Assembly: GCF_905475345.1 (NCBI RefSeq)
Contig: NC_066591.1
Span: 1,345,001-1,409,000, forward strand
DNA length: 64,000 nucleotides
Source of the DNA: Vespula vulgaris
Lineage: Eukaryota; Arthropoda; Insecta; Hymenoptera; Vespidae
Direction of reading: 5' to 3'
Below are positions 38,689-50,339 of this stretch, in pieces; within the stretch, counting starts at the first letter, position 1; the number at the start of each line of letters is the position of its first letter. A program made the translations under genes and the position numbers. The notes beneath the pieces were generated by a model that worked only from the letters and a program-made list of their open reading frames with translations, searched no databases and was not told the origin of the DNA.

Positions 38689-40446
38689 CATTACAGATGC
38701 GAATTATCTCGGCGAGGTGGAAGTTCTGCGATAAGAAAAAAGAAAAAGGAAGAAGAAGAAGAAGATGTTGAACAGGCATGTCAATTAAACGAAAATGAAA
38801 CTAATATGAGGAGAACTGTGTAACATGCTTTCTTTTTTTTTTCTTTTCTTTTTTTCCTTTCTTTTTATAATAACTTTTTATAAAATATTTTAAACGATCC
38901 AATTAAATAGAGAATACTTGTCAGACTTGAAATGTCCGTCGAAACACGTTTATACGTTATTCCTTTAACTTAAGGAAAAATTTCACGAAATAAAATTCAA
39001 ATAGACATCCAATTAAATAGAGAATACTTGTCAAACTTGAAATGTTCGTCGAAACGACGTTTATACGTTTGTTTCTTTAATTTAAGGAAACATTTCACGA
39101 AATAATATTCAAATAGAGATCCAATTAAACAGAGATTATTTGTTAAATTTGAAATGTTCGTCGAAACGACGTTTATACGTTGTTTCTTTAATTTAAGGAA
39201 AAATTTCATAAAATGAAATTAAATTGACGCTTGATGAATGTAGAAAAGTGGGAAAAAATCTCTGTTTTTTCTTACCGGACACTCCTCGCAAAAATTTCCA
39301 GAATATCGAATCTTATCCTTCTCGTGACAGTGGCATTTTCCACAGATGCAGTCGCCACGGCCACTGCAAATCGTCAAGCTTTTCTCTGCGTTCTCTCTCG
39401 AGGGCGGAATACACGTGCTGTTGGTCTCTTTGCAATCACAGGTTTCGCCGCTAAAACCTGGCCGGCAATTGCACCTACCGCATTCGCACTTACCGTGTTT
39501 GCCGCAGACCTTAAAAGCACCGAAGTGGAAAAAATGACAAAAAGAAATTTAAAAAAAGAAAGGATTAGCAAGTATCGCGATGACGTATTACGTAGAAAGA
39601 AAAATAAAAATAAAAAGAAATTTTCCTCCGTAGTAAAAGAATCGTTTCTTTTATTCGTTAAGACCATAATGATTTCTTTTTTTTCTTTTTTTTTTTTTAG
39701 TCATAGTTTGTTGTATCTATTAAAACGTACGATATCATTTGGTGCATTTGTATAATTAAATTTTAATATGAAAAATTATATATCTTTTGAAACGTAAATA
39801 TATCGTTCGTATGAGTCATAAATTTCTCTTTATAAATAATAATACTCGTTTGGAAGGAATTATCGAAAGAGATGTATCATTCGTATATTAAATTCGATAT
39901 TAATATTTCTTATTTGAAAACTTTCATCGAGAATCTTATTTGCTTTTGAGAGTGGGCGTGTAATGAAAGATAACAAATGTCACATCTATTTCGAAGAAAA
40001 TAACGATAGCCTTCGTTGTAAATAATATCGAAATAAAACGACAATTAGCTAACTCACCTCTTCTCCGCTTCGTTTGCAAGAGAAGTTATCGCATTCGCAG
40101 TACTTCCCATAAAAGACTTCCTGCGGGTTCTGGCGCTTCGCGCAATTGCATACACCACATTTGCAAGCTCCGTGACCGCTGCAAATCTCAGTGCTCGTGT
40201 TGCTTGCCTTGCAATCTTCCGTTACGTTCTGACTACCCAAACCGAACTCATGTCCCTCGCATTCGCATTGTTTCCCGTAAAAACCTTCATTGCAGGAACA
40301 TATACCGCAAGTCAACGTGCCTCTTTCTCTGCATTCCGATGAATTCAACTTAAAAGAAATTAGTTATCTTTTTCGTTTAATTATATATCTATTTGTATTT
40401 TGTTTTTATCAACATTTTTTACTCTATATATATACAAATTAATCTA

Positions 40447-40495
<49 letters not shown>

Positions 40496-43400
40496 TGATA
40501 AGAAAGTTTGAAGCATCCTATAGTATTTAGATAAAATTAACATAATATTAATAATATATATATATATGTATATAATTTTTGTTTTTTATACATAAGTATA
40601 TCAACATATATAAATGTTTAGTAGATAAAAATATACTAGTGTATGTGTGTGAATAAATTAAAATACCTCAGTCTTTTCTTTCCTCTCGCAAGGACAATCA
40701 CAAATAATCTCTATTTCGACGATCAAGCTCTCATTTATTCCCCGTGGTCTTATTTGCAATATTTGTTGTCGTTCAGCAAGATTCGTCGGGCACTCGAATG
40801 CCTGAAATAATCAATAAATTAAAATCGATTCAAGGAAACGGATAAATGAATTTTTCATGTATTTTTACCTTCAGAACTATCTCGAATTCGATGACGTTAC
40901 CCACACGTAATCCTCCGCATTCGTGCCATTCCATTAATTTTTCGGTTGCATTCAAACATCGCGAATAATATTTAACGTCGATAAAGCTCGGTTTATTATC
41001 CATCATCGACACGGAACTCACTAATTGCTAAATGAATCGATGAAGTCACTGAGTGATATCTCTCAGTTTTTTTTTCCTCCTTATAATTATACAGATATTA
41101 TTAAGTATTATTACACTATTCTTGTAATTCGAAATCATAAAGTTATAAAATCATTAATCGTAACCTTTTTCAATGAACTTTTTGATAAAAAGAAAAAGAA
41201 AAAAAAAAAGGAACGAGAGACTTGCTCGCGTGAAATAATCGATCGAATAATACGTAATCGGTCTTTTGAAAAATTTCAAACAAAGTAAACAAAATCCGTT
41301 TGTAAAATGTACATATACATCTGAGACAATAATATCGAATAATATCTGATTCGAAGGAAAAAAATAAAAAGAAATGAAAAAAGCAATATGACAATATAAA
41401 TAACAATGAATAATATTTGATATACTGATTAGATGACCCTTTAATTGCTATTTCATTTTTTCATTAACGATTCGAACTACGTAACAATTTTCTCACAAAT
41501 TTTTCTCTCGATAGATTATTTAATTGTGCAGTTAAAGGGTCAAAGAACATTAAAAAAAAAAAAAGAAAAGAAAGAAAAAGAAGAAGAAAAAGAAAAAAGA
41601 AGAAGGAAAAAAAAAGTGAAAACAAGAGCTGAAACTAAAAGAAAAAAACAGAGAAAAAAAATTGCAGAGATACCTCGTATTGTCTGCTGATAAGGGCAAC
41701 GATGTTCTGACCTTTACCCTCCATCGTATCGATGGACGATCCACTGATGATTTCGCTTAAATTTTGATAAATCTTATAAACCCTAGTGTGTTTCTTTCGT
41801 GGCGAGGCAAATATAATATTCACATTATGCTCCCGAGATTTTTTATGGATCTGTTGAACGAAGAATTCGATTTAATTATATAGATCGAAACGATCTTCGA
41901 GTGATCGTTTAGGATTAAATCGTGCGATTGGGATAATTAAACGAAAAAAAAAAAGAAAAAATTAATAAGTAAATTAATTCAGCCGGTATTTAATTAAAAA
42001 ACGATCGACGATCGTTAATCGTATAGAGATCTGTTTTACATAATTCTCTAACGAGTTTAAATCGGCATACCTGAGCAATGGACGGATAATCTTGAAGAAG
42101 CGAATGAGTATAATATCCTTCTTCGTCCAAATGACATTGACAATCGTTCGGTTCCACTATACCAGCCAACTAAAAATATCCTTGAGTTTCGATTAATATT
42201 GCATAGCATTATATCGATGATTAAATAGATAAATTCGTCATTTTCAAAAAAATTAACGTACTTTCCCATCACCGGCTATATGGTAACTAGCATCCGTCGA
42301 AAGAACGAGCAAATGTCGAGCCTTCTCACGCCATCCAATTTCATTGGTGCAAACTATCGCCTGCATCAAAGCATCGAGACTACCCTCGGGTAAATCAAGA
42401 TTTGCGGAAACCGGTGATTCCATCACTTTAACCTGAAAAACGATTCGATAAGAATATTCATTATCGTTTCAGAGATATTCCAATAGTTAACGTTTCGATA
42501 AAATATCTGCGTGCGATATTATCGAATATTTTCATTCATTTACTCATGCAATCGTTTAGGTTTAATATGAGAAATTTAAAGAAAGATAAAGTATGATCTT
42601 ATACATATATCTTCTTCTACTTTTCTTTTTCTTCTTTTTTTTTCTTTTTATAACGTTAAATTACCTTGAAAAGTGTTACATTGTCCGTAAGAGACAATTC
42701 ATGTTTGAATCCGTACGAAGGTGCACAGAATTTCAACGACCTGGATCCCGTGTAACAAGGATTTTCCAACCTAAATATATATATATAATAATTATATATA
42801 TAGTAATATAAATATATATAATAATTTTACGATTAATCTGATCGAGAAAAAAATGAAAGGGTAACAGGTACCATTTCGGATGAGTATTACTCATCGGTAG
42901 GACAACTTTGTCGACGAAACTTCCAAAACCAAGAAGAAAATTCGACGTTAATTTTCTCATAGCCTCCTCCAATTTCAATGCCAATTCCGATAATTTTTCT
43001 TTGTACTTTTCCATCGTGGCAGATAAATCCATAAGATAATAAAGATCTACTGGATAATCCTCCGCTTGGCTATACTTCAAAATAATCCGATGTTCCTCGT
43101 CTTCGAATTAATTATAAAATTTCGATTATTAACGATTTGTTATCGGTCAAAGAAAAAAGAAGACAAGAAAAATTGAGGAAAAAAAAAGTTTTTCACGATT
43201 GAATTAAAACAATAGATAAATAAAAAAATATATATATATATATTTATACGTATAGAAACATCGTCTTACCTCTTCTCAAACGTAATTTTATTCGTTGTGG
43301 TTGCAATTGAATCGGATTTTGTCCTTTGGAAGATGACAAAGGAAGATTCTCCAAAATAGTCATCGTATTTGCAATATCGACCACGTCGGACCTTTTACAC

Positions 43401-43886
43401 CATAAATTACCTTCCCTTCGAAATTTATCTCTCGTAACGCAACGTACGATTTGTCCGTTCATTCCGAAAGCCTTTATAAAAGAAAACAAAATCGTTTGGA
43501 ACGTTATAGTGATTCAATAATTTTATCCAAAATATTTGGATAAATACAATCTCTTGTTTTTTCTTTGGTATATCAAATATTTTTAAATATGTAAACTAAA
43601 TGTATAATATATTAGAAATTAGCTAAGTATATAAATAGATATATTATTATTAAGCTAAATATAATAAAAATAGATATATCCATTTTTTTCTTACATTCGT
43701 CGAACACCAAACACACTTTGACGTTTGCAAACACTTTCCGCATGTTTCTTGCGAGGCACAAAGACTATCTGGATCCTTTTGTTCGGCTGACACTAAAATA
43801 ATAACGAAAGGTAGGAAAAAAAGAAATAGAAGAAAATAATATACATTTTGTAAAGAGAAGCCTGTTGCAACGTCTAAACGACTCAT
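37322..43886 (-). CDS. Integrin beta subunit, complete, divergent (not clearly betaPS)
   Basis: Single-pass adhesion receptor subunit that pairs with an alpha chain and links matrix to the cytoskeleton. Fifteen exons (minus strand, high to low): 43695-43886, 43270-43471, 42872-43100, 42665-42770, 42262-42432, 42071-42169, 41674-41850, 40869-41027, 40667-40801, 40058-40348, 39276-39509, 38287-38400, 37819-37996, 37601-37773, 37322-37390. All have GT..AG ends and compatible phases, giving 842 residues. Signal segment is about 17-34, then a PSI domain. The I-like domain has MIDAS D156-S158-T160, NLDLPEG at 254-260 and D290. I-EGF repeats span about 491-675, the membrane helix about 769-793. The tail has IHDKREF (800-806), NPLY (823-826) and NPTF (835-838). 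ADMIDAS acidic residues are replaced by K163/Y164, so it is unlike conserved betaPS. A beta-nu-type paralogue is my best guess. Confidence 0.93.
38897..39228. repeat. Three tandem copies of a ~110-bp unit in integrin intron 11
   Basis: Copies start at 38897, 39007 and 39119 (spacing 110 and 112). Each begins ATCCAATTAAA.AGAGA, continues through GAAATGT.CGTCGAAAC and TTTATACGTT, and ends near AAGGAAA.ATTTCA. The array lies between integrin exons 11 and 12 and does not encode anything. The first two copies are closest to each other. Confidence 0.88.
40457..40493. repeat. (TA)n microsatellite in integrin intron
   Basis: An alternating TA tract in the intron between integrin exons 9 and 10, with more AT-rich repeats to about 40640. 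Confidence 0.85.
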
Positions 43887-44383
43887 CGTCGTTTCGTTTA
43901 ACGTTCCTATCGCCGTTTATTCGCATAGGCGAACTATTCCGAGGCCGTTGAAAAAACTTTCACGTACGGCAAATGACTAACGAGCTAAAAGGAAGGATAC
44001 TGCGGTATTTCACGGAAATGATACCGCGATAAAACGATCGGAGTGTGTCACTAACTAAGTATTTCCAAGTACGATTTGTCTCTTTCTCATTCTCTTTCTT
44101 TCTCTTTCTTTCTCTTTCTTTCTTCCTCTCCTGTCTTAAATTTTCCAAAATAAAATAAAAAGAATCTCGTCACTCGCTAAAAAAAAAGTATTTTAAACTA
44201 TTTCAAAATGAAAATTAAAAATTGAAAAAAAAAAGAAGAAAAAAAATTGCATCTTATCGTTTATTCTTCCTATTTACAATCGTTTGACATTTTCATTCGA
44301 TATAATCAAAATTGAGATTGTATGTACGTCAGCATCGATTATTATATATTATCATTATTTTATCTCTCTTTCTTTCTTCCTCT

Positions 44384-44385
<2 letters not shown>

Positions 44386-44432
<47 letters not shown>

Positions 44433-44452
44433 CATTATTATTATTATTATTA
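44386..44452. repeat. (TC)n-(TA)n-(TTA)n composite microsatellite
   Basis: It lies between the two minus-strand integrin-family genes, downstream of the stop codon of the small secreted one. Confidence 0.85.
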
Positions 44453-44521
44453 TCTAATATCAATATATTTCTCAAGTCTCTGTAAACGAGCGTAATTTTA
44501 TTAAACGTCTTCTTCTCCCTT

Positions 44522-44527
44522 TTTATT
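44522..44527 (-). terminator. Poly(A) signal AATAAA for the small I-EGF gene
   Basis: AATAAA on the minus strand lies about 110 bases after the stop codon at 44638, the usual distance for a short 3' UTR. Other AT-rich candidates lie further on. Confidence 0.4.
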
Positions 44528-44637
44528 ATGAATAATTTATTTAAAAAAGAAAAGAAAAGAAATGAAAATAAAAATAAATAAAAAAACAAATAAAAATTTT
44601 CCGAAGAAATCGATCTCAATTCAGTCGTTAATCAGTT

Positions 44638-45558
44638 TCATTTTTTTTTATATCTTTGACAATATTTGCCGGTATATCTTCCATCTTGATCCTCCCGACA
44701 GTTACATTCCCCGCAAACGCAATCTCCATGACCATTACAAAGTCCATCACTATTTTCTGGATCTATGCAACCAGATGTGGACGTGTTGCAATCGCAACCA
44801 GCACCGGTCCATCCTGATGAGCAATGACAGGTACCACATGCACAAATTCCATGACCATTGCACAGCTATAAAAATTTCGTTTAAATTCGATTGACAGAAG
44901 AACATGCTTTAAATCGATTCTATGTAAAATTAATAATTGCAATAAAAAACGATACAATACACTTTATATCAGAAATATTCTATCCACGATTTTATCTTCT
45001 ATAAATTATTGCATCTTTCATTATAGAGAAAAAAATTGCAACCGTTGAATCGTTAAAATTAATATCGTGAAAAAAAAGAAATAATAAAAAGATAAATAAC
45101 GTTCGAAAAACGAGAAACGTCACGTTGAAATTTCTTCGACGAAAGGAGATGTCTTATCCGATTAAATGAAAAGAAAAATAATAATAAATAAATAAATAAA
45201 TAAATAATAAAAGAATAAAGAAAGAAAGGAAGGAAGGAAGAGAGAGAGAAAAAAGAAACGAAAACTACCCGTGAATATTTACCCGTGAATTGACGCGATC
45301 GCATGAGAAATTGTCGCACTCGCAATATTTCCCATAAATCTTTTCCGTTGGATCGGCTCGATAAAAACACTCGCAAAAACCACAAATGCACTGGCCACGA
45401 TTGTTACACACTTTTGCGGTCGCATTGTCGGCTCTACAATCGTCTATGGCGTTCGACAATTTCTTTGGTGCACGTGCCGTACATGGATCGTCTTGTGCCC
45501 AACAATAGAATAAAATCAGTAAAAATATCTCTAACGATAGCAACAACTTCCGCAACAT
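44638..45558 (-). CDS. Small secreted protein made of integrin-type EGF modules
   Basis: Two exons, 45283-45558 and 44638-44865, join in phase 0 to give 167 residues. The ATG at 45558 starts a signal peptide (MLRKLLLSLEIFLLILFYCWA, cleavage near residue 21). A valine codon two triplets upstream is in frame but is not a start. The mature chain is cysteine-dense with I-EGF signatures: [40 protein letters not shown] and CNGHGDCVCGECNC. It ends in RYKKK with no membrane helix. Its exons match integrin exons 10 and 11 in sequence and in intron position, and the gene lies just upstream of the integrin gene on the same strand, so a partial duplication is likely. Vertebrate ITGBL1 has a comparable architecture. 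A role as secreted modulator of integrin adhesion is inference. It could also be an annotation-missed fragment of a longer gene, but start, signal and stop all fit. Confidence 0.82.
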
Positions 45559-46371
45559 TTTCACGCGAAATCGCGAATGCCGGCAGGCGAACGCTTTTTA
45601 AGAAAAAGAAATTAAAAAAAGAAAAAAAAAATTAGAAAACGAGAGAGGAAAGGAATGAAAGAAAAAGAAAAAAAAAAGAAAGAGAGACAGAGAGAGAGAG
45701 AGAGAGAGAATCGGACAAATTCGTGGAAGCTGAGAAGATATTATACTCGTTTTAAAATAGTACTTTAATCGTTTAAAAATTCTGAACTCTTCGATAAGCA
45801 CGTCGATTGATAAACTCCTACGTCAGAATCGCTTTCATTTCACGCGAGTGTCGGAATTACCAGCGAGAAAATGTTCTTTTTTTTTTTTTTCTTTCTTTTT
45901 TTTTATTATCTTTTTATTATTTTTTTTTCTTTTTTCTTTTTTTATTTTCTTCCTTCCAGTTACTTCTGCAACGCTAGCAAAATTTCTTAACGTAACGATA
46001 ATTTATACTCGGCGCTGAAGTAACACGAATGGATATTTTGAAAAAGAATTGAGAAATTATTTCTAATCCCTTATATTCTCATATGTTATTCATATCATAT
46101 AATATAATATTACTAATAGAGAATTTTGTGTCACAATATTTCTGTTTCACTTTTTTATCCTTTAAAACGTCTCTTTCGTCTTCGAAAATCCAATTTCAAA
46201 ATTTGCTTAAACATTCGAGATACATCGAGTGTCATCTTGCGTACACCTCTGCAACTATCAATGGTAATCTTTTTAAGAAATCTGTTTTATCGACGTGTGT
46301 GCATAAAATCTTATCGCTAGATGGCAGTTGAAGAGACTGTCCATAAGAATAATCTAAGAGTAAACTCGTTC
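45559..46371. promoter_or_regulatory. Divergent intergenic region between I-EGF gene (-) and small gene (+)
   Basis: About 0.8 kb separates the minus-strand start at 45558 from the plus-strand initiator-like TCAGTT at 46370-46375. It holds a (GA)n run (about 45683-45709), a poly(T) stretch (about 45873-45957) and otherwise unremarkable AT-rich sequence. It probably contains promoters for both directions. Confidence 0.4.
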
Positions 46372-46437
46372 AGTTGGCGAGCATAATACGTACGGCATTG
46401 GCGACTGTCTCTTCGCTAGGAGATTTCGTAAGAGCAG
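46372..46437 (+). other. Candidate 5' untranslated first exon with initiator
   Basis: The arthropod initiator pattern TCAGTT at 46370-46375 is followed by about 66 bases without an ATG, ending in GAGCAG at a GTGAGT donor (46438-46443). The next good plus-strand acceptor with an exon-like block is at 49344. Confidence 0.4.
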
Positions 46438-47267
46438 GTGAGTCCAATAACGTACTCTTGTCCGATATGTATTTCTAAATTGAAAAGAAGAAAAAAAACC
46501 GCGTGTATCGATAATGGAAATCCGTGATTCTTGAATCGTCGTCCTACATTAATCTCGAATGGGGAAGATCGTGCTAAAAGGCGTTATATAATCTAATCGA
46601 AGAAAATTAAAAAGGTTTGAAAAATTAATGGGCAAATTTGCTCGAAATTTCGGAAGGAAAAAAAATATATCTCCGTCGATAATTTCCCATCTATTTCGCC
46701 ACTTTATTTTCTCGAGCACGTTTAATTCTATCAAACGTTAAAACCATATAAAAAAGAAAGAAAGAAAGAAAGAAAAATCCATCTCGTTATAGACGAAATA
46801 TTGAAATTTTACGTACGTATCTATATAACCTTGTACGTACGACAATGTGGTTTAACTTATCTAACGTAGTCATGTAACATCGACTATGATCTAATGATTA
46901 TGTTAAATATTGTACCTCTCTTTTATAGCACACAGCATATTCGTTCATTTACATTGAAAAACTTGCAATGTGCATTGGTTCTTTTTTTTTTATAGGTTAG
47001 GTTTCCCGGCGAACGTACTCGTATCTATTATCTAGTAGTTATCGACATGCCGATTATTTTACTCTGCCAACTTAACCTCTTTCTTGCATTCCATACTTAC
47101 ATTTAAGGTTTCTATAGGTTTGAATGCATTTTATCGATTCGTTAGTGTGTAACCAATAGACTGACATTCTATTAATAATTTAGACGTGTTTTATAACGGT
47201 TAAACTTTAATCAACAAAAGGATCGATTTAAACGTAAATATGTGTCGATAGATATTTTACAAAATTT

Positions 47268-47310
<43 letters not shown>

Positions 47311-48368
47311 AAGATAATCGATATTTTTTAAAAGAAACCTTTTAATCCTTAATACAAAACGACGAGAGATAAATGAAAATAAAGAGAAAAAAAAGCTTCT
47401 TCTCTTGCGAGATTATGTAGTAATAAAAATTGCGCCATCATCTCAGAGCGCGGCAAATTCAAAAACTGTACGAACGTTATACCGCAAGTTTTGCATCGGT
47501 CGAGGAATATACAATTTACGAAAGACATATATTTTTACTTTAAAATCTTTAAATAGCCGGGAAACCTTTTAAAATTATCGGGTTATATAATTTTGATAGT
47601 TGATACCGAATTACATATCTCGAAGCACGTGGTTCGATATTTTGATTCAACGTTTATATACTAAGGTATATTCGATGTTGTAATTATTGATAAAAGTAGA
47701 TTCGTTATATCGTTTCTATAATTTTGTCGACTCTTCTTCTTTTATTTTTTTTTTAATTTTTTTTTTTTTTTTAATATATTTTTTTAGCATTCTTCAACAA
47801 TTGAAAATTAATTTCATTTTTTAATAATTATTATTGAAGAGAAATGTGATCTCTTATAATTTATTTTTTTTTCTTTTTTTTTTTCAAAAAATTTGTTGTT
47901 TCCACTTGACTGTTTATGAATGTTAACTATGAATAAAATTCGAGAAGCGTGATCATTTTTGGCATCTCACAGCTACTGATAGATATATCAATATGGTATT
48001 ATTCTAAACGTAGACGGCGCCAGTTTGCTAGTTTATTAATATAACAAAGATATATCGAATTGTCTAGGACAAAAATTTGGTTAACGGAGAAAAGTAAAAG
48101 AGTACAAATAAATCTGGGATGGTTCCTCGATCGATCGTTGAATCAAGCAAAAACTGTGCGTATGCGTGTGCGTCATTTGATGAAATAGGTCAATTGCAAT
48201 TTTATCGTCTTTATTAAATGAGTAATGATATTTCATGACGCAAAAGATTTTTTTTTTTCCCCGATCATTTACGTATATATATATTTATATATTATTTGTA
48301 CTTTGTCTCTACAGTTTTAAATATATAAATTATGTTTCTATAAACATTTATATAAGGAGGCTTTTTCT

Positions 48369-48399
<31 letters not shown>

Positions 48400-49343
48400 G
48401 ATGGTATCGTAATATTATTTAATATTATATCATAATATAATATATTTTTATTATATTATCGTAACAAATATTATTATAATATTTTTATAATAATATTAAT
48501 AATATTATTATCATTATTATTATTATTATTATTTAAAGAAATTTCAAAAAATTATTATTATCCTACGTTATAATAATATATTATAACATAGTAATATTAT
48601 AATATTATAATATTATCAAATAAAAGAAAAGAAAATATAAGAGAAAGATAATATTTTAATGTAGGGATAACCGATACAAAAAGGAGCGATCGCTATTCAA
48701 ACATATTGCGTAGAATCTTATCATCCCGTTATCAACGATTTAGTCGAAATAAGGTGAAAAGGGCAAACGCAATCTCGATTATTCTAATAGTTGGAATTTT
48801 TAGTAATGAAAGTTACCACACAACCACTCTGAGATAGTATAAGTATTTTACTTGTCCTTAACGAAAGATTTCGTATAATTTTTGCATCGTTGCTTTAACA
48901 AAATAAATTAGAACCGATGATATCGATTAATTTAATAAAAAATTCATTGTACGAATCAAAAAGTCCCGAAAGTGTTTAACTGATTTTAAAAATCGATTCG
49001 ACCTTTAATTTTATTTAATCTGCGAACGAAAAAAAAAAAGAAAAAGATTGGGATAAAATTAGTCTAGAAAATCCTAGAAAAAGATTAATAGATTTTTTTT
49101 AATCATCTAGGAACTTTTGGACCACCTTCTATCGTACTCGTATAATAAATTTATTATTTTATTTTTCTTTTTTTTTCATCTCTATTGTACTCGTATAATA
49201 AATTTTTTATTTTATTTTTATTTTTTTTTCATCTCTATTGTACTCGTATAATAAATTTGTTACTTCTCTTTTTATTTTCTTTTTATTTTTCTTTCTTTTT
49301 TTTCTCATTTCTCTTATTTTGTTTTTTTTTGTTTTTTTTTCAG
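46438..49343 (+). other. Candidate intron of the small plus-strand gene
   Basis: About 2.9 kb of AT-rich sequence, with a (TA)n run at about 47276-47306, a 25-base poly(A) at about 48374-48398, AATATT-rich stretches at about 48420-48620, and a three-copy 53-bp repeat at 49131-49290. No coding exon is visible on either strand. Confidence 0.35.
49131..49290. repeat. Three tandem copies of a ~53-bp unit
   Basis: The unit TAT(C/T)GTACTCGTATAATAAA followed by a T-rich stretch starts at 49131, 49184 and 49236. It lies just upstream of the pyrimidine tract of the 49344 acceptor and contributes to it. Confidence 0.88.
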
Positions 49344-49371
49344 AAAACGCATCCAATACTGCAGCATCGAA

Positions 49372-49837
49372 ATGCATCTATCCCATGTTTGCCATTACGC
49401 TATTAGATTGTCGTTGAATCAGGTTAGTACAGTATCCTCTTACAATTTTTTAAAACGTATGTTACATAATCTTTTTTAATTCTCCTCGTTCTTCTTTCGT
49501 ATTAGGATTAATATAACACGACGAATAACTGCGTCTTCCTTTTCTGACAATTTTTTTCCATATGCATGCAGAGTAAAACCATTAACAATTAATCCCTCCG
49601 TAACTCCATCCTTTTTGTTTCTATATCTATAGTAACAAAAAAAAAATTATACAATTCGATTCTTATAACACATTATATTGATACAATTATATTATAGTAA
49701 ATATAATTTATGTATAGTTAAAAAATAAAATAAAATAAACGTAAATATAAACGTGATACACATCGATTATGAATTAATAAACACTGCGCTGATGAAATGA
49801 AATGAAATTTAAAAAATATAGATACACAAACACACAC

Positions 49838-49882
<45 letters not shown>

Positions 49883-50228
49883 TATATAAATGTGTTAAAC
49901 AAACGTAATAGACAAGTTATCTGGCGTTATAAAGGATTAATTATAATAATTTTTCGAATTATTTAAAACCATCGTAAAGAGAATTTTTCTTTTTGTTTTT
50001 TTTTTTTTTTTTTTATCATCATCATCATCATCACAAGAATCATGCGATGTCTAATTTATTTGTTTGAATAATTTTCAGAGTGCTGGTTCATCGATATTTC
50101 GTAAAAGCGCTCAAGAACGAGGCACAATGACATCCGCAGTATTCCTAGCAACAATTGGACTATCATTGAGCATGTTTTCGTTGAAACAAATGCAAGCGTG
50201 CACTCAAACACGTCGAAGATGCCATTAA
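49372..50228 (+). CDS. Candidate 66-residue protein with one hydrophobic segment
   Basis: Two coding exons: 49372-49422 (17 codons, donor GTTAGT) and 50079-50228 (49 codons plus TAA, acceptor TTTTCAG). The first exon block begins at 49344 after a long pyrimidine tract. I do not recognise the product. The first 35 residues are basic and serine-rich with only one acidic residue, like a mitochondrial leader. A hydrophobic stretch, AVFLATIGLSLSMF, follows, and the tail CTQTRRRCH is basic. An internal ATG in good context (CACAATG, 50127-50129) would give a 33-residue form that looks like a signal peptide plus nine residues. The frame is open through the whole of the first block, so more upstream codons are possible. 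Support is splice signals and frame only, so a non-coding transcript is a real alternative. Confidence 0.35.
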
Positions 50229-50285
50229 GAAAATATGTCTATCAACAATCACAGACCTGCGCAACAGACAAACAAAAAGAGAGAC

Positions 50286-50339
<54 letters not shown>

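Noticed and set aside
38897..39228. Regular repeats considered as a CRISPR array
   Set aside because: Units are contiguous with no spacers, and the context is a eukaryotic intron.
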